The notes beneath the pieces are model-generated. The model was not told the origin of the DNA. It saw nothing but the letters and a program-made list of their open reading frames with translations, and ran no database searches. Positions 8,309 to 15,718 of a stretch of 64,000 nt of DNA are shown here, piece after piece. The position numbers and the translations under genes were made by a program. Source of the DNA: Nonomuraea terrae (GTDB taxonomy: Bacteria; Actinomycetota; Actinomycetes; Streptosporangiales; Streptosporangiaceae); the NCBI RefSeq assembly GCF_004348995.1, contig NZ_SMKQ01000014.1:1-64000 (forward strand), in the 5' to 3' direction. The stretch's first letter is position 1. The number at the start of each line of letters is the position of its first letter.

Positions 8309-9028
8309 ATGTCGACCTCGGTGACCCGGTCGGCGTATGCCGGGCAACGCAAGCCCCCAAGACCTCAGCCACCGAGCAGCGCATCAGTACAGGTCAGGCA
8401 AATCCGTTGGAAATTTCCCCGGGACTACATCCACCCCAACTCATACGAACTCGATCGCCTCGATCGCATCCGCCGATCCACCGCCGAGTACGCTCACCGC
8501 CGGGGGCTCTACCTGGCCGCCTTCGGCCTCATCGTCGGGTCCTTCGCATTTGACGGCGTCCGGGAGAACCATGTCCTTCCCGTCCTGCTCTTCGCCGTTC
8601 TGCTCGCCGCTGTGGCCCGCTACTACCGCGGGACCTTCGGCGGTCATCCCGCGGCGCGACGGTGCCAGGTTCCACGCCTTCGGGCTCATCCCTGTACCGC
8701 TGTCGGGCGTGCTCGTGGTGGTCACCGCCGCCAACGTCGCCGGGACGCCCGGACATCTCACCGGCGGTCTGATCTTCGCCGTCTTCCTCGCGCTGATCGG
8801 CGGACCACCCTGGCCTGGGCGCGGACACTACCCGGCCTCGGCCGTGGCGCTCATGGCCCCCACCCTGGCCCCGCTCGGCGTGCTCACCCCGTCGGGAGAG
8901 CATCCGTTCGCCTCGGCCGATCCCCTCTGGCTGCTCCTGGTCATCGGCGCGCTGCTCGTCGTCAACGGCCTGCTCGACCACCGCGCTCTGGTGCGCTCGC
9001 TTCCGCGACCGGCTGGCGAGGAGGCTGA
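8309..9028 (+). pseudogene. Membrane protein, frameshifted
   Basis: Frame one encodes YELDRLDRIRRSTAEYAHRR and two hydrophobic helices (GLYLAAFGLIVGSFAFDG, VLPVLLFAVLLAAVARYY) up to about 8642. Frame two continues with VIPRRDGARFHAFGL and several more helices ending near LLLVIGALLVVNGLLDHRAL. One missing base near 8643 would join them. The start is uncertain; the ATG at 8309 is the first in frame. Membrane proteins of this layout are often encoded with a winged-helix regulator, and a fragment of one follows. Confidence 0.5.
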
Positions 9029-9029
9029 G

Positions 9030-9215
9030 GTGAGCACCCCATTCGCGGACATGACTGGAGAAGGGCGGAATCGTCAAGATCGACAAGACCGCCGAACGCC
9101 GTCCCGAACCGTCGTCAGCCTCACCGAGCCCGGCCGCACCACCGTTGCCGAACACTGGGACCGGCTGATACGCCTGCACGAGGCCGCCCACGCCTGGGTC
9201 CCCTCCGACGCTTGA
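9030..9215 (+). pseudogene. Winged-helix (MarR/HTH_34-like) regulator, internal deletion and frameshift
   Basis: A GTG start at 9030 gives VSTPFADMTG, then the recognisable wing KGGIVKIDKTAERRP appears in a second frame from 9061. The C-terminal RTVVSLTEPGRTTVAEHWD, typical of HTH_34-type regulators, is in the first frame again. About 50-60 residues containing the recognition helix are missing, so it cannot bind DNA normally. Confidence 0.5.
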
Positions 9216-9263
9216 ACTCCCGCCTGGCGTGACCTTCTGTAGTGCCGGTGGAAGACTCCGACG

Positions 9264-9854
9264 TCAAGCCGGGCGCAGCGCCTTGAGCGCGAGCTCGACC
9301 AGGGCGTCGGCGTAGTCGGCGGTGAGCGGCCCCGAGCGCAGCAGCCAGCGCTGGTACAGGGGCGCGTACAACAACTCCAGCGCGAGGTCGAGGTCGGCGT
9401 CGGCGGCGATCTGGCCCGCCTGCTGGGCGCTGCGCAGCCGGGCCTTCTTGGCCTCGTCGACGGGGTCGGCCACTTTTTCGCGGTAGAGGGCGGCCAGCTC
9501 AGGGTCCTGCAGGATCTCGGTGTTGAGCGCCCGGATCGGCGCCTCGAAGCCGGGGTCGGCGAACTCGGCCACCGTCGCCCGCATCACCGTCTTGAGGTCG
9601 GCCTCGATGTCGCCGGTGTCGGGCAGCGCCATGCCGTCGTCACCCTCGCTGAGGGTCAGCACCGCGTCGAAGACCACCGCTCCCTTGGAACGCCACCAGC
9701 GGTAGATCGTCTGCTTGCCGACGCCGGCCCGCGCGGCGATGGCCTCGATGGACAGCTTGGCGTATCCGACCTCGGTGACCAGCTCACGAGCGGCGGCGAG
9801 GACGGCCTGGCGGGAGCGCTCGCTGCGCCGGGACGGGTCGGGTTGCTTGGCCAT
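9264..9854 (-). CDS. TetR/AcrR family transcriptional regulator
   Basis: A 196-residue repressor with an N-terminal helix-turn-helix, LSIEAIAARAGVGKQTIYRWW, and an all-helical C-terminal ligand domain ending ALKALRPA. The ATG at 9854 matches the usual MAKQ-type start. A palindrome 22 bp upstream is a likely autoregulatory operator. No divergent target gene survives: the upstream side holds the tRNA array, and the downstream neighbour is a decayed regulator. Its target may have been lost. Confidence 0.88.
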   Translation of the reverse strand: MAKQPDPSRRSERSRQAVLAAARELVTEVGYAKLSIEAIAARAGVGKQTIYRWWRSKGAVVFDAVLTLSEGDDGMALPDTGDIEADLKTVMRATVAEFADPGFEAPIRALNTEILQDPELAALYREKVADPVDEAKKARLRSAQQAGQIAADADLDLALELLYAPLYQRWLLRSGPLTADYADALVELALKALRPA

Positions 9855-9876
9855 GCGGGACAGCCTAGCACGATCG

Positions 9877-9898
9877 CAAGACGATACGGTCCGTCTTG
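9877..9898. promoter_or_regulatory. Palindromic operator upstream of TetR 9264-9854
   Basis: CAAGACG at 9877-9883 and CGTCTTG at 9892-9898 form a perfect 7-bp inverted repeat around ATACGGTC, 22 bp upstream of the TetR start. The form AAGACG-N8-CGTCTT resembles operators of actinobacterial TetR repressors; autoregulation is inferred. Confidence 0.65.
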
Positions 9899-10111
9899 TA
9901 TATTTGACGAGAATAAATGAGTGGCACGGCGCCGGAGGCGGTCGTTAATGTCGGACACGACGAAAGACGGGGCGGGTTCGAATTCCACCCCACGGTGAAT
10001 TGCTCAGAGAAAGGCCGGGCCATGCGGATCACACTCGAGCGGGAACTCCGCTATCGCCGATGCGCCGCGCCGGCCGGGCAGGCTTCGGGATAATCCACGC
10101 CAGGATATCCG
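9899..10111. other. Gene-free spacer before the tRNA array
   Basis: No protein-coding frame is convincing. Around 9976-9996 the bases CGGGTTCGAATTCC look like a tRNA T-arm, but no matching acceptor or anticodon arm could be folded around it. It may be a decayed member of the neighbouring tRNA array. Confidence 0.4.
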
Positions 10112-10141
10112 AAGGCCGCCAGGTGAGAACCAGGCGGCCTT
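10112..10141 (+). terminator. Rho-independent-type terminator before the tRNA array
   Basis: AAGGCCGCC at 10112-10120 pairs with GGCGGCCTT at 10133-10141 across a 12-nt loop, followed by TTTCTTTC. A GC stem with a T-rich tail is the textbook intrinsic terminator. It would stop rightward transcription entering the tRNA genes. Confidence 0.7.
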
Positions 10142-10167
10142 TTTCTTTCGGCACGTCAAACCGCCGT

Positions 10168-10238
10168 GGGCCGATGGTGAAAAGGCATCACACCTGCCTT
10201 GCACGCAGGAGTTCGGGTTTCGAGATACCGTCGGTCCA
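10168..10238 (+). tRNA. tRNA-Ala (TGC), divergent
   Basis: Folds with acceptor GGGCCGA/TCGGTCC (one G-U), D-stem GTGA/TCAC, anticodon stem CCTGC/GCAGG and loop CTTGCAC giving anticodon TGC. The T-stem has only three canonical pairs of five, with a G-A and a T-T opposition, so this is a divergent or decaying tRNA. CCA is not encoded. First member of an array of six. Confidence 0.6.
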
Positions 10239-10243
10239 TTCTC

Positions 10244-10316
10244 GCGTCCGTGGCCCAATGGCAGAGGCACCGGTTTAAGGAACCGGACGGTGCGGGTTCG
10301 AATCCCGCCGGACGTA
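10244..10316 (+). tRNA. tRNA-like gene with AAG (Leu) anticodon and short variable loop
   Basis: Acceptor GCGTCCG pairs with CGGACGT (G-U at the end), anticodon stem CCGGT/ACCGG encloses TTAAGGA giving anticodon AAG, and the T-arm GCGGG-TTCGAAT-CCCGC is perfect. AAG reads leucine codons, but bacterial tRNA-Leu has a long variable arm and this has a short one. The amino-acid identity is therefore doubtful. CCA is not encoded. Confidence 0.65.
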
Positions 10317-10322
10317 CGCAAG

Positions 10323-10395
10323 GCCCCGTTGGTCCAGCGGTCAGGACGCCTGGCTTTCACCCGGGAAATCGCCGGTTCGAGTCCGGTACGGGGTA
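10323..10395 (+). tRNA. tRNA-Glu (TTC)
   Basis: All arms fold: acceptor GCCCCGT/ACGGGGT, D-stem GTCC/GGAC, anticodon stem CCTGG/CCGGG with loop CTTTCAC giving anticodon TTC, and T-arm GCCGG-TTCGAGT-CCGGT. It starts six bases after the previous tRNA. CCA is not encoded. Confidence 0.9.
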
Positions 10396-10396
10396 C

Positions 10397-10471
10397 GGCT
10401 CCATAGCTCAGTGGACAGAGCGCCGGTCTACGAAACCGGGTCCGCCGCAGGTTCGAGTCCTGCTGGAGCCA
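10397..10471 (+). tRNA. tRNA-Arg (ACG)
   Basis: Acceptor GGCTCCA/TGGAGCC, D-stem GCTC/GAGC, anticodon stem CCGGT/ACCGG with loop CTACGAA giving ACG, and T-arm GCAGG-TTCGAGT-CCTGC are all perfect. Only one base separates it from tRNA-Glu. CCA is not encoded. Confidence 0.92.
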
Positions 10472-10476
10472 CGCAT

Positions 10477-10557
10477 GCGCGAGCTGGGCACATGGTGAGC
10501 CCACCCGGCTGTAAACCGGACGCTTCGGCTGTGGCGGTTCGACTCCGTCCTCGCGCA
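10477..10557 (+). tRNA. tRNA-Tyr (GTA)
   Basis: Acceptor GCGCGAG/CTCGCGC is perfect, D-stem GGGC/GCCC, anticodon loop CTGTAAA gives GTA, and the variable arm is extended (CGCTTCGGCTG) as expected for bacterial tRNA-Tyr. One mismatch is present at the top of the anticodon stem. CCA is not encoded. Confidence 0.8.
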
Positions 10558-10592
10558 CGTTCGCCCCGACACGATGGGGGCCGGGGCGGCCC

Positions 10593-10666
10593 GGCGCAGT
10601 TCGCGGGTTGCGGAGGAAGGCCTGCAAAGCCTGACCGTGCGAGTTCGACTCTCGCCTGCGTCTCCA
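10593..10666 (+). tRNA. tRNA-Cys (GCA) with encoded CCA
   Basis: Acceptor GGCGCAG/CTGCGTC, anticodon loop CTGCAAA giving GCA, T-arm GCGAG-TTCGACT-CTCGC, discriminator T and an encoded CCA at 10664-10666. The D-arm is irregular. It is the only member of the array with a genomic CCA end and closes the array after a 35-bp gap that contains a GC-rich hairpin. Confidence 0.75.
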
Positions 10667-10673
10667 CACGGGG

Positions 10674-10703
10674 TTGACAGCCGTCGGTGAACGATCGTGT
10701 AAT
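10674..10703 (+). promoter_or_regulatory. Sigma-70-type promoter after the tRNA array
   Basis: TTGACA at 10674-10679 and TGTAAT at 10698-10703 with an 18-bp spacer. It could drive the nitroreductase/hemerythrin gene at 10929 with a leader of about 220 bases. The remaining sequence 10704-10928 shows no gene. Confidence 0.45.
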
Positions 10704-10928
10704 GGCGGTCGCGTCGCGTGCCGCCGCCCGCAGAGGACGGGGGTGGCATGGAGGCGCCGAATCAAAGGGGATGACGCCGTGACCGCTCACTTCATCGGTC
10801 GTGCCTGAGCACGCTGCCCCCGCGCGTCGTCCCATGCCTCCAGCGGTGTCGTAAACCCGTCCGCGCCGGCATGCCCGTGCGGGTTCTCCCATGTCATCGA
10901 CACCTTCACGCTTGGAGCCGTACTCAGC

Positions 10929-11747
10929 ATGCCCCATGACTTCAACCAGCAGATCATCGAGGAGTTCCGCGCCAACCAGGGCCGCGTCGGCGGCGTCTTC
11001 GAGGGAGCGCGGCTGCTCCTGCTGACGACCACCGGAGCCCGTACGGGCGCCCCGCACACGACGCCGCTCGGCTACCTGCCCGACGGTGACCGCCTGCTGA
11101 TCATCGCCTCGGCCGGGGGCGCGCCCGCCCACCCGCAGTGGTACCGCAACCTGCGCGCCCACCCCCAGGTGACCGTCGAGGACGGCGTCTTCACCTACCC
11201 GGCCAAGGCCGTGGTGCTGGAGGGCGAGGAACGCGAGCGGATGTTCGCCCGCGCCGTCGAGGCGGACCCGGGATGGGGCGACTACCAGGCCCGCGCCGGG
11301 CGGCCACTGCCCGTGGTGGCGCTGCTGCCGGTCGACGCCGGGCCGCCCGCGGGCCCCCTGGGCGACGCCCTGATCAGGATGCACGACGCCTTCCGCCGAG
11401 AACTGGAACTGATCCGGGCGGAGGCGGCCGCGTCCGGGCCGCGGCTGGGCGCACAGTTGCGCGTCACCTGCCTGACCATGTGCCAGGGGCTGCACGTCCA
11501 CCACGAGCGCGAGGACGGCTTCATGTTCTCCGCGCTGGAGCGCCGCTACCCCGAGCTGGCGCCGGTGATGGAACGGCTGCGCGCCGAGCACGCGACCGTC
11601 GCCCGGCTGCTCGGCGAGCTCAAGGCCCTCCTGGCGGCCGACGACACCGACCCGCGGACGCTGCTGGCCGAGGTCGAGCGGCTCACCCGCGAGCTTGAGG
11701 CCCACCTGGACTACGAGGAGGAGCACCTCGTCCCGTTGCTCAACTGA
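10929..11747 (+). CDS. Deazaflavin-dependent nitroreductase fused to hemerythrin domain
   Basis: A 272-residue two-domain protein. Residues 1-125 match the F420-dependent Ddn/DUF385 family: LLLLTTTGARTGAPHTTPL, then HPQWYRNLRAHPQVTVE. Residues 140-272 are a hemerythrin HHE four-helix domain with HDAFRRELELI, CQGLHVHHEREDG, EHATVARLL and HLDYEEEHLVPLL providing the diiron ligands. Such a fusion may couple F420H2-dependent reduction to oxygen, nitric oxide or iron sensing (inference). The ATG at 10929 is followed by the family-typical start. It is monocistronic, between the tRNA array and the Tn3 unit. Confidence 0.9.
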   Translation: MPHDFNQQIIEEFRANQGRVGGVFEGARLLLLTTTGARTGAPHTTPLGYLPDGDRLLIIASAGGAPAHPQWYRNLRAHPQVTVEDGVFTYPAKAVVLEGEERERMFARAVEADPGWGDYQARAGRPLPVVALLPVDAGPPAGPLGDALIRMHDAFRRELELIRAEAAASGPRLGAQLRVTCLTMCQGLHVHHEREDGFMFSALERRYPELAPVMERLRAEHATVARLLGELKALLAADDTDPRTLLAEVERLTRELEAHLDYEEEHLVPLLN

Positions 11748-12021
11748 CCGCACACCGGGGTGTCGCTGTGACAACAGGGACAGGTGGGACGTATTCTGAA
11801 AGGGCGTCCGGGCCCGGCGCCACACTTCTCACCACCTCGCGGCGGCACTCTCGTGCCGTCACGCCGCCGGGCGCCCGCGCCTCCCCGGCGGACGTACGCC
11901 TCCAAGAGCCCGGTCATGATGACGCTCGCCTACCGGCGGCTCCATGTCGCCGGGCGACCACGCCGTCGTGCTCGCGCTGCGAGGCGGACGGACGCCGACT
12001 GCGGCTTCGGGGAGCGCGGGT
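11748..12021. other. Gene-free spacer left of the Tn3 unit
   Basis: Only short chance frames occur here. The flank is useful because, with bases 12022-12075, it restores the 3' end of the XRE gene split by the transposon. Confidence 0.5.
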
Positions 12022-12070
12022 TCAGGCGGAGCCTTCACCGTGCTGCGTGTCGTGCCTGTCGGTCGCGGCC

Positions 12071-12075
12071 GGGAT
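12071..12075. repeat. Left target-site duplication GGGAT
   Basis: The five bases immediately outside the left inverted repeat are GGGAT. The five bases immediately outside the right inverted repeat (15762-15766) are identical. A 5-bp duplication is the hallmark of Tn3-family transposition. Confidence 0.9.
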
Positions 12076-12118
12076 GGGGTCCCCGTAGTACTCGCCGAAA
12101 ATCGGGCTGATATGGCTG
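12076..12118 (+). repeat. Left terminal inverted repeat of the Tn3-family unit
   Basis: Begins GGGGTCCCCGTAGTACTCG and continues with CGAAAATCGGG. It matches the right repeat at 42 of 43 positions; the single mismatch is T at 12108 against G. The GGGG terminus and internal CGAAAA block resemble the classic 38-bp Tn3 end. Confidence 0.95.
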
Positions 12119-12602
12119 ACCAGCAAAGATCGGGTTTGGCTGCTGTCGCGGTTGCTGGTCATGCGGGCGGTGAGTTCGGCGGCGTTGGGTGTCCAGGTCC
12201 CTCGTGCGTCGAGCCCGTCGAGGCGACGGTGGATGCCTTCTTTGCTGGGCTTGAGGTAGCGCTGGAGGGTGCGGCGGTCTTCGTGGCCGGAGAGGTTCAT
12301 CAGGTCGGCTTCGGTGGCGCCGTCCTCGCCGGCGTGGGTGAGTCGGGAATGGCGGAGGTCGTGCAGATTCCAGTGGTCGGTGGCGGCGCCGAGGTGGCGT
12401 TCGGCGGTGCGGATGTCGTAGAGCAGCTCGTCGGCTTTGCCGCCTTTGCGGATGGTGCGTGCGCGGCGGTTGGCGCGGTCGAGGTCTTCGACGTTCAGGC
12501 GCAGGACTTCCTCGGCTGGCACCTCTCCAGGCGTCTCCGCGTTGTCACGGTCGGGCACGGCGGTGAGGTGCCGGTCTGTCGCCATCTGGCCCGCTTCCCT
12601 GG

Positions 12603-12698
12603 TTGTCAGATAACACGCGTGAAAGGTGCACGGCCCGCACGGATGTTCCCGCAGGAGCCGATCCCGCCGTTGTCAGATAATGCGCCGTTATCTGGCAA
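12603..12698 (-). other. Second recombination-type site (inverted core, 7-bp spacer, direct repeat)
   Basis: TTGTCAGATAA at 12670-12680 and TTATCTGGCAA at 12688-12698 are inverted arms (10 of 11) around the 7-bp spacer TGCGCCG. An exact copy of the gene-proximal arm, TTGTCAGATAA, lies at 12603-12613, 56 bp away toward the recombinase. Arm orientation, spacer length and order match the site at 6171-6278, although the arm sequences differ. By analogy with Tn4430 this would be the internal resolution site of the Tn3 unit. Confidence 0.7.
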
Positions 12699-13229
12699 TA
12701 TCAGCAGATCGACAAAGACGAGGACGACCGGGACAGGCCTCACCTGAGCGGAGTTGTGCCGGCTAAGAGTGGTCCAGGAAAGGGCGGTGGCGCGATGACC
12801 TCGCCGTCGGACCGCGAGCTGCTCAGGGGAGTCCGGCCAGCGAGGCCGAGGAGCGCGCCGACATGAAGCAACTCCAAGCTCAGCGCGACGCTGTGACCGC
12901 GCCACCGCCGGTCTGAACCGTCGGTTAGGCGTCCTGGCCGACCTCGGCGAGGCCGCGCGGGTGACTGACCTCGCCGAGGCGGCGTCTGGTTTGGCATCGC
13001 GGTCGGAGGCGCGCCGATGCGGCCCCTAAGTAGCAGGCGCCGAAAAACAACGCTTAGCCGTGCCGGCCCCACCTCGACATCGAGGGTGTGCCCGACCCGG
13101 AGCACGTCCCCTGGATCGACCCCGACCCATCCGGCCTGGCGAGCGGCCCGGTGTCAGCGGCTTCACCGATCAGAAATCCTCCGCCACGTCGTCAGTTCTG
13201 TTAGCCCTCTCGCACCGGTGGAAGGATTG
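12699..13229 (+). other. Degenerate sequence between recombination site and ECF sigma gene
   Basis: No continuous gene. Pieces in different plus-strand frames read MTSPSDRELLRGV, EERADMKQLQAQRDAV and LNRRLGVLADLGEAAR, suggesting a decayed coiled-coil protein with several frameshifts. Nothing else is recognised. Confidence 0.35.
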
Positions 13230-14243
13230 ATGACCATGACCGACGCCAGACTGCTGGGCGCCGACGAGGCCACGTTCATCGCGGCGGTCCGCTCAGGCGA
13301 CACAGCGCAGTTCGCACTCATCACGGAGCGCCACCGGCGTGAGCTGCAGGTGCACTGCTACCGGATGCTCGCGAACTACGAGGACGCCCAGGACCTAACG
13401 CAGGAGACGTTCCTGCGAGCGTGGAACAAGCGGGAGTCGTTCAAGGGCCACGCGGCCCTGCGGACCTGGCTGTACCGGATCGCGACGAACGCCTGCCTCG
13501 ACTTCCTGGAGAAGCGCAACGACCGCACACCCGTACCGTCCGAGCTGCCGGACCCCGGCTCCGAGGTGCCGTACCTGCAGCCGTACCCCGACTGGATGCT
13601 CCCCGAGGACCCGCAGGAATCGGTGGTGGCGCGGGAAACGATCGAGCTGGCGTTCATCGTCGCCGTCCAGCACCTGCCGCCGCGGCAGCGGGCGGCGTTC
13701 ATCCTGCGCGACGTCCTCGGCTGGCCGGCGTCGAAAGCCGCCGACGCCCTCGAGCTGACCGTCGCATCGGTGACCAGCGCACTGCAGCGGGCCCGTGTGA
13801 CGATGCGCGAGCAGCTGCCCGACCGCCGCCTCGACTGGCGGAGCCCCGCCACCCACGAGCTGTCGGATGACGAGCGCAGCGTGGTGAAGTCGTATATCGA
13901 CGCCCACGAGCGCAACGACCTCGACGGGCTGATGGCCCTGCTGCGCGACGACCTGCGCTTCACGATGCTGCCCGAGCCGGGCACCTTGATCGTCACGGCC
14001 AAGGACGCGGTGGACGGCTGGGTCTCCAGTGGGCTCTTCCAACGCGGCTACGACGACTGGCGCTGTATCACCACGACGGTCAACCGCATGCCTGCCGCCG
14101 TGCTGTACCTCCGCACCCCCGACGACCCGGAATATCGATTGTTCAACATCGCGGTCCTGCACATCGTCGACGGGAAGATCGCCGAGCTCACCGGATTCGA
14201 CGTCACCGACAAACCATGGCTGAGCCTGTCCGCGACGCTGTGA
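13230..14243 (+). CDS. ECF sigma factor with C-terminal SnoaL-like domain
   Basis: A 337-residue sigma-70 family protein. Region 2 has HCYRMLANYEDAQDLTQETF and FKGHAALRTWLYRIATNACLD, region 4 has LPPRQRAAFILRDVLGWPA followed by a recognition helix. Residues from about 215 form a SnoaL-like extension (VVKSYIDAHERNDLDGLMAL), as in SigG/SigJ-like ECF groups where it modulates activity without a separate anti-sigma factor. ATG 13230 follows GGAAGGA closely; ATG 13236 is an alternative with better spacing. It lies inside the Tn3 unit, convergent with the RibD-type gene, so it is probable cargo. Confidence 0.92.
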   Translation: MTMTDARLLGADEATFIAAVRSGDTAQFALITERHRRELQVHCYRMLANYEDAQDLTQETFLRAWNKRESFKGHAALRTWLYRIATNACLDFLEKRNDRTPVPSELPDPGSEVPYLQPYPDWMLPEDPQESVVARETIELAFIVAVQHLPPRQRAAFILRDVLGWPASKAADALELTVASVTSALQRARVTMREQLPDRRLDWRSPATHELSDDERSVVKSYIDAHERNDLDGLMALLRDDLRFTMLPEPGTLIVTAKDAVDGWVSSGLFQRGYDDWRCITTTVNRMPAAVLYLRTPDDPEYRLFNIAVLHIVDGKIAELTGFDVTDKPWLSLSATL

Positions 14244-14335
14244 TCGGACAAGTCCTCATCGTCGACGAGTCCAGCGCACGGGCCGGCGTCACCGAAGTCA
14301 CCGCGGAATGAGCATCCGACCAGCTGAACACCACC

Positions 14336-14360
14336 GCCCCGCCGGCGTTGCCGGCGGGGC
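14336..14360. terminator. Strong hairpin between ECF sigma and RibD-type genes
   Basis: GCCCCGCCGGC, loop GTT, GCCGGCGGGGC: an 11-bp perfect stem between two convergent genes, 92 bp after the sigma-factor stop. It likely terminates transcription from both sides. The remainder of 14244-14514 has no gene. Confidence 0.7.
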
Positions 14361-14514
14361 ATGTCCGAGGAACATCGTCACGATCAACGACGTCGTCGTC
14401 CTCATCTTCGCGAGTCGGTGGGCAGGGAAAGGGACCCCTCATCGCCGAGGGTCACGATGAGCACGCAAGGAAGGATTTCGACCTGGCCTTACGAGCCGGG
14501 CATTTGGCCCGTGC

Positions 14515-15099
14515 TCATCGCCTCGTCTCGTATCGGGTCAGCACCACGCCGCCGGGAAATGTCCGCGTCTCGACCAGTTTCAGGTTCACCCAGCTGTCCA
14601 GGGCTGTGAAGAACGGCGTGCCGCCGCCCACCAGGACCGGATGGGTGACGATCGCGTACTCGTCGATCAGCCCGCTCCGCATGGCCGCCGCGGCGAGCGT
14701 CGCGCCGCAGATGTCCATCGGGCCGCCGTCCTCGGCCCTGAGCCGGGCGATCTCGGCGACCGCGTCGCCAGTGACCAGGCGGGTGTTCCAGTCGACCTTG
14801 TCGATCGTCGATGAGAACACCACCTTCGGCATGTCCCGCCAGAGGCGCGCGAACTCGATCTCCGCCGGGGTCGCGTTGGGCTGCTGGTCGCCGGTCGGCC
14901 AGTGGGAGCTCATCGCCTCCCAAAGCTTGCGCCCGTACAGCGCCAGGCCCGTCGCGCCCACCCGGTCGGACCACCACTGGAACAGCTCGGCGCTCGAAGA
15001 CGAGTCCGGTCCCTCCCCACCACTCCAGCCGATGTCGTCGCCGGTCGCGGCGATGTAGCCGTCCAGGGTCACGTTCATGGCGAAGATCAGTTTCCGCAT
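14515..15099 (-). CDS. Dihydrofolate-reductase-fold protein (RibD C-terminal type)
   Basis: A 194-residue protein with the family start MRKLIFAMNVTLDGYIA, the GRKLWEAM region, and the C-terminal THPVLVGGGTPFF that forms part of the NADPH pocket. Members are NADPH-dependent reductases of mostly unknown substrate, relatives of RibD and DHFR. It is inside the Tn3 unit and convergent with the ECF sigma gene. Two further, diverged members occur at 24018 and 63236. Confidence 0.9.
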   Translation of the reverse strand: MRKLIFAMNVTLDGYIAATGDDIGWSGGEGPDSSSSAELFQWWSDRVGATGLALYGRKLWEAMSSHWPTGDQQPNATPAEIEFARLWRDMPKVVFSSTIDKVDWNTRLVTGDAVAEIARLRAEDGGPMDICGATLAAAAMRSGLIDEYAIVTHPVLVGGGTPFFTALDSWVNLKLVETRTFPGGVVLTRYETRR

Positions 15100-15303
15100 C
15101 GTGCCAGCCTTCCGTGAGTCGATCTCACACGTACTGACGGGCGCGGCGCGGAAACCTAATCGGTGCGTGATCTGCGTCCGCAGGTAGTCCTCGCGTTCCG
15201 GACTCAGCAGCGGGCGTACTCGGCGGGCTCGAGCACCACCGACCGGATCTCGATCTCACCCTCGCAAACGCCTGGTCACACAGCGCACAGCGCCGGGGCC
15301 CGC

Positions 15304-15671
15304 TCACCCGCTGGGGATCGCCAACCGCCGCCCCAGATACTTCGCCACCAGCCGCAAAGGCTCGGTCCGCGTCTTCGCCCGCCGCCCGTACGAGCGCAGC
15401 CCGGCCGGGTCGACGCCGAGCTGCTCGGACAGCCTGGCCACCGCCACCGGCGGGGCCGAAAGCACCTTGTCCGGCACGAACGCCAGCCACGGCAACGTGC
15501 ATAACGCCACGGCCAAGCCGAGCCGGTCCGCCGGACCACGGCCCCGACCGGGATCGACGAACGCGACATCCGCCGGAGTGAGGGTGCAGAACCTCGCTAG
15601 CCCGTCCCTGCCAATCTCCGGAACCCCCGCAGGCGCTCCAGCTCCTCGTCCGCGAACACCTGCGTCGCCAA
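15304..15671 (-). pseudogene. Tn3-family TnpA, N-terminal fragment
   Basis: Reading left from a TTG at 15671, VFADEELERLRGF is followed, after one lost base near 15620, by LTPADVAFVDPGRGRGPADR, LAVALCTLPWLAFVPDKVL and YGRRAKTRTEPLRLV. That is the conserved DUF4158 start of Tn3 TnpA. It stops at 15304 after about 120 of roughly 1000 residues. The TTG lies 48 bp inside the right inverted repeat, the expected position for tnpA. The truncation defines the unit as non-autonomous. The gap 15100-15303 holds no clear gene. Confidence 0.85.
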
Positions 15672-15718
15672 GAAAGACCTCCCGCCAGGCCCACAGCTTC
15701 CCAGCTCAGAAGCCTGCC

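Larger units (their letters stand above)
12022..12585 (-). pseudogene. TnpI-like tyrosine recombinase with internal deletion, reading out through the transposon end
   Basis: A 187-residue frame. About 20 N-terminal residues are followed directly by EEVLRLNVEDLDRANRRART, then HDLRHSRLTHAGEDGATE and LSGHEDRRTLQRYLK. The core-binding domain and the first catalytic arginine region (roughly 120 residues) are missing, although the His/Arg block and tyrosine remain. The HxLRHSRLTHxGEDG block matches the recombinase at 6439-7370. The last residues (SPIFGEYYGDP) are the translated terminal inverted repeat, and the stop at 12022 belongs to the interrupted host gene. Presumed inactive relic of the element's own resolvase. 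Confidence 0.75.

Noticed and set aside
9900-9996. A seventh tRNA gene with T-arm CGGGTTCGAATTCC
   Set aside because: No complementary acceptor stem or regular anticodon stem could be found around it; at best a relic.
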